Source: Bacteroidales bacterium Bact_23 (lineage in GTDB: Bacteria > Bacteroidota > Bacteroidia > Bacteroidales > Lentimicrobiaceae). From it: a DNA stretch of 10,832 bases. The notes beneath the pieces were generated by a model, which was not told the origin of the DNA, made no database searches, and was given only the letters and a program-made list of their open reading frames with translations. Positions within the stretch are counted from its first letter, which is position 1, and every line of letters starts with the position of its first letter. Made by a program: the position numbers and the translations under genes. Positions 5,426-10,832 of the stretch are shown piece after piece. The stretch is from assembly GCA_001603685.1 (NCBI GenBank), contig LUZO01000004.1:1-10832 (forward strand), given 5' to 3'.

Positions 5426-8152
5426 TTAATTCTTGTACCAATCCCCTGAAACCGGAATGTCTTCACTCAGCCCATAAGCAAATATGTTATCGGGTACTCC
5501 GTCGTTGTTGTAGTCCAGGTACCAGGTCTTTGTCGAAGGCCTGAATACCCCAATCGTATCCTTGCCATCGCCGTTCCAGTCGCCAGCTGCTGCGAGGTCA
5601 CCGTTCAGCCCGAAAGCAAAGATCTTATCGGGCACTCGATCGTTGTTGTAGTCGAGGTACCACGTCCGGGTCGAAGGCCTGAATACCCCAATCGTATCCT
5701 TGCCGTCTCCGTTCCAGTCGCCGGCTACCGGCAGGTCACCGTTCAGCCCGTAAGCTAAGATTTGGTCAGCTAACCCGTCGTTATCGTAGTCAAGGTACCA
5801 CGTCCGGGTCGAAGGCCTGAATACCCCAATCGTATCTTTGCCGTCTCCGTTCCAGTCGCCTGATACCGGCTTGTCACCATTAAGGCCGTAAGCAAAAGTC
5901 ATCTCAGGTACCGCATCGTTATTGTAATCCAGGTACCACGTCCGGCTCGATGGACTGAACACTCCCAGAGTATCCTTTCCGTCCCCGTTCCAATCCCCGG
6001 ATACTGGCAAATCGCCGATCTGCCTGTACACTAAAATTTTATCGGGTACACGATCGTTGTCGAAGTCCAGGTACCACCCCTGATTAGAGGGCCTGAAAAC
6101 TCCCGCCGTATCCTCCCCCTTCCTCCCGAAATCGATCGCCGCAATCACGATCGGCCCGGTGAAGGAGAGCCCCGCCATGGGTACAGGATCGCTGGAGGCC
6201 TCCAGCTCTTCATCCTCTTCGGGGGCTCCGGCCGGACCGGCCAGCTCCCCTCCGGGCGGGACCTCGCCGGCGGGCGGCATCTCCTCGGGCGGGATCTCGT
6301 ATCCGGCGCTGGTGTCCACGGAGCCGTTCTCCTCGGCCGGCAGGGCCTCCGCGGCGGCCATCATCGCCTCGGGGGTGACGGCGACCTCGTCGGCCACGGC
6401 CTCGACATCGGCCTCCTGGGGCGGGGCCTCAGGCCCAGCGCCGGCGGCCGCGGTGACGTACCCCGACGGGGTCGTCCTCGCGAGGGGGAAGGCGTCCTTG
6501 GAGATCGCAAGGCTGGAGGCCTCGATCACCAGGATGTCCTCCTTCGGCCCCAGGATGGCGTTGGTCACCTCTCCGTCGTACCGGAGGGGGTCAGATACCG
6601 TGTCCGCGTTGAAGTGGAGGCCGAAGAGGTCTCCGATCTGGTTGATCTCGGCGTTGGTGACCAGGGGCGCTGGCCCATCGGCCGGGCCGTCCGTCGGGAG
6701 CCAGTCGACGTCCTCGCCGCCCATGAGGAGGAGGCCGCCTCCGTCACCGGTGGCGAGCCAGTCGACGTACTGGACCGCAGCCTTGACGTTATCCTGCTTG
6801 TATATGACCGCGTTCTCGAAGAGGTCGCCGTCCCCGGCGGCTATCACGCGGCCGCGGCCGACGAACTCCTTGATCGCCGCCAGCTCATCGGCGGTGAAGG
6901 CGACGCTGGGGTTAGCTATCACCACGACGTCGTAGCACTCGAGGAGCTCCGCCGTCAGGTTCGCCTCGTCGCTGCTGTGGACGAGGTAGCCGTTCCCGGC
7001 GAGCCTGTTGCCCCACTCCGAGTAGTTTCCTAGGAGGGCGTATACGGGTCCGTGTCCCTCGTAGAAGAGGACCTTACCCCGGACCTTCGGCTGGTAGGAG
7101 ATCGCCTGGGTGCCTATATCCACCTCTCCCATCTTTATCTTGAACCAGCCGTCGTCACCCCAATCTGTCCCCCAGGCGTTCTTGCAGATCCAGTAGTCGA
7201 CTCCGCCCTCGTTGCCCCATCCGACGATGGCGACGCAGAGGCCGCCTTGATTGTCGCCGTAAGTTTGCTCGTAAATATTGGACCCGTCATAATACCAGAA
7301 GTCGTCGTAGACCCACATGAAGGTCGGGACAGGCCCGGAGGAGTAGACCTCTTGCTTTATCCTGTCGACGTCAACGATATTCCAGTCGCCGCAGACCCAG
7401 GACCAACCCTCGCCCTTATACTTCCGAGAGTCCCGGTCAAAGCAGCTGTCGAAGCAGGACCCGTTGATGGCGATGTAGGGGAAGCACAACTCGTCGACGG
7501 TTCCGTTGCAGACGATCCAGTTGGAGGTGATGTCCGAATACCCCCCTGCACAGCTCCCGGGGCTGCAGGATACGAGGTACTGCTCTGAAAGATCGGGGAC
7601 AAGGTTCGGATTATAAGCGGCGAGCTTAATCCGCGCCTCGTACGCCGCCAGCGCCCCAAAGGCCCAGCTGGAGCCGCAGTTGCCCTGGTCCTTTATCGGG
7701 GTTGTCCAGTCCGTTCCGCTGACGGACCTCCAGTCCCAGCCGGCGGGGAGGGTCAGGGGTGAGACGCCCTCGCCGGGGCCTATCGTCACCGTCTCCCGGG
7801 GCGCGCCGGCGGCCTCGGCGGGGATCGGTAAGGCCCCGGTACCGGGCCGGAGCTCCGGCGGGAGGATCGATATGGCGTTAAGCCCCGCCTTCCAGTCCGC
7901 TCCTGCCTCCTCGATCGCCTGATTCACCCGCACCATCTCGGGTATCCGCTCCGGATACGTCGCGATGACCAGAGCCCTATCCTCCGGCGAGAGGGTCGCC
8001 AGCATCTCCTCGATGGCGGCCCAGTCTCCGCCGGCCGCCAGTACCGCACCTTCCATCTCTGCGAGCCCAAGCTCCTCGGCCGCCACGGCGGCTGGAGAAA
8101 AAACCAGCAGCGATGCGAAGATGGCATAAGCCAGTCTTGCTATCTTGTTCAT
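5426..8152 (-). CDS. Secreted papain-fold (C1A) protein lacking the catalytic Cys and His, with Rossmann-like domain and five 46-residue repeats
   Basis: A 908-residue exported protein. A signal peptide spans about 1-25 (AAVAA). The prodomain (26-138) contains two related helical segments, each with a GxDW core (41-44 and 84-87). The papain-like domain (about 139-355) keeps the oxyanion Gln156 (DQGNCGSSWAFG), the CSPGSCAGG and CFPY motifs, and Asn325 in KNAWGTDWGDDGWFKI. However, the nucleophile position is Ser162 (codon AGC) and the catalytic His position is Leu305 (CTC, GGLCVAIVGWG), so it is probably a pseudoprotease. Residues 358-560 look like a DUF4350/GATase-like Rossmann domain (KVLFYEGHG, YDVVVIANP, AAIKEFVGRGRVIAAGDGD). 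A Pro/Glu/Ala/Gly linker (565-660) leads to five 46-residue repeats (681-908) matching those of the S8 protease. ATG at 8152 follows GGTGAT closely. An extracellular binding or scaffold role is inferred. Confidence 0.94.
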   Translation of the reverse strand: MNKIARLAYAIFASLLVFSPAAVAAEELGLAEMEGAVLAAGGDWAAIEEMLATLSPEDRALVIATYPERIPEMVRVNQAIEEAGADWKAGLNAISILPPELRPGTGALPIPAEAAGAPRETVTIGPGEGVSPLTLPAGWDWRSVSGTDWTTPIKDQGNCGSSWAFGALAAYEARIKLAAYNPNLVPDLSEQYLVSCSPGSCAGGYSDITSNWIVCNGTVDELCFPYIAINGSCFDSCFDRDSRKYKGEGWSWVCGDWNIVDVDRIKQEVYSSGPVPTFMWVYDDFWYYDGSNIYEQTYGDNQGGLCVAIVGWGNEGGVDYWICKNAWGTDWGDDGWFKIKMGEVDIGTQAISYQPKVRGKVLFYEGHGPVYALLGNYSEWGNRLAGNGYLVHSSDEANLTAELLECYDVVVIANPSVAFTADELAAIKEFVGRGRVIAAGDGDLFENAVIYKQDNVKAAVQYVDWLATGDGGGLLLMGGEDVDWLPTDGPADGPAPLVTNAEINQIGDLFGLHFNADTVSDPLRYDGEVTNAILGPKEDILVIEASSLAISKDAFPLARTTPSGYVTAAAGAGPEAPPQEADVEAVADEVAVTPEAMMAAAEALPAEENGSVDTSAGYEIPPEEMPPAGEVPPGGELAGPAGAPEEDEELEASSDPVPMAGLSFTGPIVIAAIDFGRKGEDTAGVFRPSNQGWYLDFDNDRVPDKILVYRQIGDLPVSGDWNGDGKDTLGVFSPSSRTWYLDYNNDAVPEMTFAYGLNGDKPVSGDWNGDGKDTIGVFRPSTRTWYLDYDNDGLADQILAYGLNGDLPVAGDWNGDGKDTIGVFRPSTRTWYLDYNNDRVPDKIFAFGLNGDLAAAGDWNGDGKDTIGVFRPSTKTWYLDYNNDGVPDNIFAYGLSEDIPVSGDWYKN
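5429..6112 (-). repeat. Five tandem 138-bp repeats encoding 46-residue propeller-like units (C1A gene)
   Basis: Units begin at residues 681, 727, 773, 819 and 865, an exact 46-residue period, ending in SGDWYKN at the stop as in the S8 protein. Linkers here are DWNGDGKD, the canonical calcium-loop-like form; the S8 copies read DWNKDGTD or DWNNDGRD. Unit 1 is the most divergent (GVFRPSNQGWYLDFDND). The GC content is lower than in the upstream part of the same gene. Confidence 0.93.
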
Positions 8153-8167
8153 ATCACCACTACTCCC
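8153..8167 (-). promoter_or_regulatory. Ribosome site region of the C1A-fold protein gene
   Basis: On the minus strand GGGAG (8167-8163) ends 10 nt before ATG and GGTGAT (8158-8153) abuts it. Either could pair with 16S rRNA. The ATG is well supported because the signal peptide follows at once. Confidence 0.5.
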
Positions 8168-8204
8168 TGCTTTGAGATCTGATAGGTGATCTTACTTTTA
8201 CTGA

Positions 8205-8214
8205 TTATAAATTA
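8205..8214 (-). promoter_or_regulatory. TATA box candidate of the C1A-fold protein gene
   Basis: TAATTTATAA on the minus strand. A start about 27 nt downstream would lie near 8180, giving a leader of about 28 nt with the ribosome site. A short palindrome, GAGCGCTC (8243-8250), lies about 35 bp upstream. Confidence 0.5.
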
Positions 8215-8290
8215 TGCGCTCCGTTTGGCATAATCCGCTGTAGAGCGCTCCTAGCTTCAAATACAATTCTCTATATTAAATCAGATATAT

Positions 8291-8307
8291 TTGAAGTGAA
8301 ACTTCAA
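8291..8307 (-). terminator. Small hairpin overlapping the C25 stop codon
   Basis: TTGAAGT and ACTTCAA form a 7-bp perfect stem with a 3-nt loop, spanning the TGA stop. The following minus-strand sequence is AT-rich (ATATATCTGATTTAATATAG). It is a weak terminator candidate, since the stem is AT-rich and overlaps the coding end. Confidence 0.3.
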
Positions 8308-10568
8308 AAATTCGGGGATCTCCAGACCCCCGATCCCCTCCTCGTCCCCGGAGTGACCGTCACCTCCAGGGGTTCCGACCACCCCGAGGCTGCGGCGAGA
8401 TCCTCGGCCTTCACCCTGACGGCGCGGGTCCCCGCCGCATTCCAGCGGTGAGCGAGGCTGACGGTCGCCCCCGAATCGAAGAACTCCGTCTCCGAGAAGG
8501 TGCCGTCCCCCCAGTCGTAGGTGTACTTCACCCGGTCGCCATCGGGGTCCGACGAGGAGGTCGAGTAGCTGTAGGCCGTCCTCGTCCGGCCGCTGGCGGG
8601 GCCCGCGGGCCTTCCGGGCGTCTCCGGGGGGGCGTTCGGCGACGGGGGCCCGACCCCGAGGGCTGGGTCCCCCAGGAGGAGGAACATCTTGACGTTGTCC
8701 GCCGCATAGGTGGTGGCGCCGTACTTCGCCATCACCTTGACCTTGGCGTCGTTGACCACCCAGCCGAGGTCGGATATACCCCCGTTCCCCATGGCGTCGA
8801 AGAGGTATCGGTCGAAGTCGTGGTTCGGCTCCGTCCAGGAGGGCCTCGATGCCCCCAGAAAGGCGGCGGCAGACCCGTCGTCCTTGACGAAGGCCTCGGC
8901 GAGGCAATCCCCCGCCTGGTCGAGGGCGGCGTTGTAGCAGGCGATGCTGAGGACCGCAGGAAAGGCGACCCCGGCCATGGCGTGGGCCTCGCTGGTCCCG
9001 AACTCCTCCCCGGCATAGTTCCACCCCGGCCCCCAGCTGGTGTAGCTCCCGTGCCCCCGGTAGTTGACGATCCCGACCCCGGAGGCGGCGGCGGCGAGAA
9101 CGTCGGCGTTGGTGGCTCCGTCCCCGCCTTGGGAGGGCGGCGATCCGTAGGCGGTCGCAAAGGAGAAGGGGCTCGCGTAAGGGGCAGTCCTGATCGACTC
9201 CTTGCACCCCTGATACTTCCCCGGCGCCTCCTGGGCGTGGGCGATGAGGAGGACCTTCGAGGCCCAGTCTCCGGTCCTGGCGCCGGTCTCATAGGCGAGG
9301 ATCTTCGCCACCTGCTGGCCGACCTCGGCGTCGTTCTTCGCCGTTATCCTGCCGACGGCCACCTCGGGGTAGAGGTCGACCCCCGCGACGCAGGCATACC
9401 AGTAGTCGCTGGGGATCGTCATCCCCGGAAAGTAGGAGCTGAAGGAGGAGGAGGGGTCCCAGTTCGGCCTCCAGGGGAGCCTTCCGATATCGCCGACCAG
9501 GAGGAAGTACTCCAGCTCGGGATGGGCGGCGTAGACGCTCGCCACCACCTCCTTCACCGCCTCCGCCGACGGCGTGCTGGAGGACGAAAAGTAGCAGGAG
9601 AGGACGGGAACCCCCGCCGCCTCCCGCCGCTCCAGGAGGGGGCGTATGCTCTCATAGCTGCTCTGGCCCTCATGCCTGATCGAGAGGTACTTCACCATCT
9701 CGGGACACTCCGCCCCGTCGATCCCCACCCCCGGGGGGAGGTCCGCCTCCCTCCCCGAGGGCTCGGGGCCCCTCGCCTCGAGGTCCAGAAGGTGGTAGTT
9801 GGATATCACGTCCCGGTAGATCCTCGCAAACTTCGGCTCCGCCGTCTCTTTTGCCAGGACCCCCCCCTCGTAGTCGAGCCGGACGAGAATCCTGTCGTAG
9901 ACCCTCAGCTCTCCCGTCCCCGGGTTGAAGGCCACGGGGTTTGCCTGGAGCTCCACCACCACCAGGTCCCGCCAGATCCCGGGGGGCCCCACCTCCACCA
10001 GCTCCTCGGGATAAAAGCCGTCCCGGGAGTAGAACTCCTCGTCGATCAGGAGCCCTCGATATCCTGAGAGGCCGTCCACCTCCGGCGGCTGGAAGGGACG
10101 GACCCTGAACCCCGGGTATGTCGAGGAGGAGGCCTCGAGGACGGTGGCCCGGACCGCCGCCCCCGCCGGGACCGCCACCATCGCCCTTACGACGGGAAGC
10201 TCGGGCCGTCCCACTTCGGTCGTCGTTCCCCTCTCCGGGATCGAGAGGACCGAGAAGGCCTCGCTCCCGGCAGCCCTCTCCTCTGCCCTCACCCCCCGGA
10301 GGAGGAACTCGACGACCGTCCCGGAGGCGTCCGAGCTGGAGACGAGGACCTCGGCCCCCACCTCTGGGCCGTTGAGGATCCGGCCGCCCCCACCTTCCTC
10401 CTCTCCGGCCCCGCCTCCAGCTTCTGAAAGGCCGGGCGCCGACGCCATGAGGTCCGGGGGAAGCTCCGCATCCCCTCGAAGAAGATGGGGCCCCTCCGGG
10501 GAGGCCAATGCTGCGGCCCAGAGCGGCATAGACGCCACAGCGATAATAACTGGGATCAACTCCTTCAC
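8304..10568 (-). CDS. Secreted C25 (gingipain-like) cysteine peptidase with C-terminal PKD-like domain
   Basis: A 754-residue exported caspase-fold (clan CD) cysteine peptidase. A signal peptide spans about 1-22 (PLWAAALA). Residues about 65-285 resemble the C25 propeptide domain (RPELPVVRAMVAVPAGAAV, then NPVAFNPGTGELRVYDRILVRL), preceded by a Gly/Glu-rich stretch. The peptidase domain (about 290-640) has FLLVGDIGRLP (355-365), PEVAVGRI (401-408), the catalytic His506 in NYRGHGS, the catalytic Cys544 in LSIACYNA, and the closing MFLLLGDPALGVG (628-640). Both catalytic residues are intact. A PKD-like domain (645-740) is close to that of the S8 protease. There is no membrane anchor or sorting motif; the chain ends TRRGSGVWRSPNF, just where the S8 protein begins its repeats. 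GTG at 10568 is chosen because GGAGGGG lies 6 nt upstream and a signal peptide follows. Substrate specificity (Arg/Lys in gingipains) cannot be read. GC-rich. Confidence 0.93.
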   Translation of the reverse strand: MKELIPVIIAVASMPLWAAALASPEGPHLLRGDAELPPDLMASAPGLSEAGGGAGEEEGGGGRILNGPEVGAEVLVSSSDASGTVVEFLLRGVRAEERAAGSEAFSVLSIPERGTTTEVGRPELPVVRAMVAVPAGAAVRATVLEASSSTYPGFRVRPFQPPEVDGLSGYRGLLIDEEFYSRDGFYPEELVEVGPPGIWRDLVVVELQANPVAFNPGTGELRVYDRILVRLDYEGGVLAKETAEPKFARIYRDVISNYHLLDLEARGPEPSGREADLPPGVGIDGAECPEMVKYLSIRHEGQSSYESIRPLLERREAAGVPVLSCYFSSSSTPSAEAVKEVVASVYAAHPELEYFLLVGDIGRLPWRPNWDPSSSFSSYFPGMTIPSDYWYACVAGVDLYPEVAVGRITAKNDAEVGQQVAKILAYETGARTGDWASKVLLIAHAQEAPGKYQGCKESIRTAPYASPFSFATAYGSPPSQGGDGATNADVLAAAASGVGIVNYRGHGSYTSWGPGWNYAGEEFGTSEAHAMAGVAFPAVLSIACYNAALDQAGDCLAEAFVKDDGSAAAFLGASRPSWTEPNHDFDRYLFDAMGNGGISDLGWVVNDAKVKVMAKYGATTYAADNVKMFLLLGDPALGVGPPSPNAPPETPGRPAGPASGRTRTAYSYSTSSSDPDGDRVKYTYDWGDGTFSETEFFDSGATVSLAHRWNAAGTRAVRVKAEDLAAASGWSEPLEVTVTPGTRRGSGVWRSPNF
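8349..8636 (-). other. PKD-like domain segment of the C25 protein
   Basis: Residues 645-740. It has the PKD hallmarks SSSDPDGDRVKYTYDWGDGT and a closing VRVKAED strand. It aligns with residues 884-982 of the S8 protease, so the module was shared or duplicated within this cluster. Confidence 0.8.
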
Positions 10569-10574
10569 CTGCTA

Positions 10575-10581
10575 CCCCTCC
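10575..10581 (-). promoter_or_regulatory. Ribosome binding site deciding the GTG start of the C25 gene
   Basis: GGAGGGG on the minus strand, 6 nt before GTG at 10568. Confidence 0.6.
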
Positions 10582-10609
10582 ATCGAAGGTATAATCAGCC
10601 ATCTGGTAA

Positions 10610-10618
10610 GATAAATAA
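10610..10618 (-). promoter_or_regulatory. TATA box candidate of the C25 gene
   Basis: TTATTTATC on the minus strand, identical to the core of the S8 gene candidate. A start near 10587 would give a leader of about 19 nt. A second candidate, TTATAATAAATC near 10692-10703, would give a leader of about 100 nt. The 204-bp gap between the divergent genes (10569-10772) must also hold the plus-strand promoter; otherwise I see nothing in it. Confidence 0.4.
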
Positions 10619-10735
10619 CCCACCCACCCGGGCCGGCTCTGGGGCCTCTTCTCCCTGCAGCCCGGCTTTTACATCCTCATAGTACAGATAGATTTATTAT
10701 AATTTCACATTAAGGTCAAAATATTGGACAAAACA

Positions 10736-10748
10736 GAAAAAGCTATAT
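10736..10748 (+). promoter_or_regulatory. TATA-like element for the divergent right-edge gene
   Basis: GAAAAAGCTATATC on the plus strand (core 10736-10748). A start about 25 nt on would fall almost at the ATG (10773), implying a leaderless or near-leaderless transcript. An alternative lies at ATTTATTATAAT near 10691-10702. Confidence 0.25.
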
Positions 10749-10772
10749 CCCCGGCTCTCCCGAGATGATCTC

Positions 10773-10832
10773 ATGGGCGAATATCTGCTCAGGTGCCCCC
10801 GCTGCGGAAGACCGCAGCCCCCTAGCGCCCTC
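10773..10832 (+). CDS. Start of a plus-strand gene with an N-terminal zinc-ribbon-like CxxC (cut by window edge)
   Basis: Only 20 codons are visible: ATG followed by MGEYLLRCPRCGRPQPPSAL. CPRCG (residues 8-12) is a zinc-knuckle half-site, which implies a second CxxC further on. GAGATGATC just before the ATG resembles a ribosome site. Archaeal threonine synthases and several other enzymes start with such a ribbon, but the family cannot be decided from 20 residues. It runs divergently from the C25 gene and is probably unrelated to the protease cluster. Confidence 0.55.
   Translation, partial: MGEYLLRCPRCGRPQPPSAL

Noticed and set aside
6159..7588. Several plus-strand open frames of about 85-260 codons opposite the C1A gene
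   Set aside because: They are low-complexity Ser/Ala/Pro- or Val/Asp-rich shadows of the minus-strand coding sequence, with no ribosome site or domain.
7238..7669. Loss of C1A catalytic residues through a local frameshift or sequencing error
   Set aside because: The frame is open and family-like on both sides of each site. Each change fits an in-frame codon substitution, so two independent errors at exactly the two catalytic positions are unlikely, though not excluded.
8243..8250. Palindrome GAGCGCTC upstream of the C1A promoter as an operator
   Set aside because: It is only 8 bp and not repeated near the other promoters. I see no support beyond position.
8448..10067. A long open frame (539 codons) on the plus strand opposite the C25 gene
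   Set aside because: Its product is Arg/Gly/Pro/Val-rich with no recognisable domain, as expected from the complement of a GC-rich gene. The minus-strand frame has a signal peptide, C25 motifs and a PKD domain.
1..10832. tRNA, rRNA, insertion sequences, integrase genes or attachment sites
   Set aside because: No cloverleaf, rRNA-like stretch, transposase motif or terminal inverted repeat was seen, so the mobility of the cluster is not supported by any element in the window.

Overview
The window looks archaeal, most likely from a methanogen of the Methanothrix (Methanosaeta) type. Starts sit behind GGTGA/GGAGG-like ribosome sites and AT-rich TATA-like boxes lie about 25-30 nt before plausible transcription starts. 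The large proteins are secreted, multidomain proteases with PKD-like, CARDB-like and propeller-like modules of the kind common in Methanosarcinales. The genus is an inference; no marker gene is present.

Layout. Five genes lie on the minus strand, so transcription runs right to left: (1) a secreted C25 (gingipain/caspase-fold) cysteine peptidase, 10568-8304; (2) a secreted papain-fold (C1A) protein with a Rossmann-like second domain and five C-terminal 46-residue repeats, 8152-5426; (3) a secreted subtilisin (S8) with I9-type prodomain, CARDB-like and PKD-like modules and five of the same 46-residue repeats, 5207-1560; (4) a family 2, polyprenyl-phosphate glycosyltransferase with two C-terminal membrane helices, 1346-387; (5) a class I SAM methyltransferase, 356 to beyond the left edge. 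A divergent plus-strand gene with a zinc-ribbon start enters at 10773. Each protease gene has its own promoter candidate; the glycosyltransferase and methyltransferase are 30 bp apart and probably co-transcribed.

How they fit together. The three extracellular proteins share accessory modules: the PKD-like domain links the C25 and S8 proteins, and the 46-residue repeat array links the S8 and C1A proteins. The two arrays each have exactly five units at an exact 46-residue period, which suggests a closed five-bladed beta-propeller. The last 30 nt of the coding region and the terminator hairpin are also shared between the S8 and C1A genes, so the array and its 3' end seem to have moved as one block.

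The main surprise is that the C1A protein keeps the papain fold motifs, the oxyanion Gln and the Asn, but has Ser at the catalytic Cys position and Leu at the catalytic His position. It is therefore probably a pseudoprotease, set between two proteases whose catalytic residues are intact. Base composition is mosaic: the C25 gene and the 5' two-thirds of the C1A gene are very GC-rich, the repeat arrays are intermediate, and the S8 prodomain, glycosyltransferase and methyltransferase are AT-rich.
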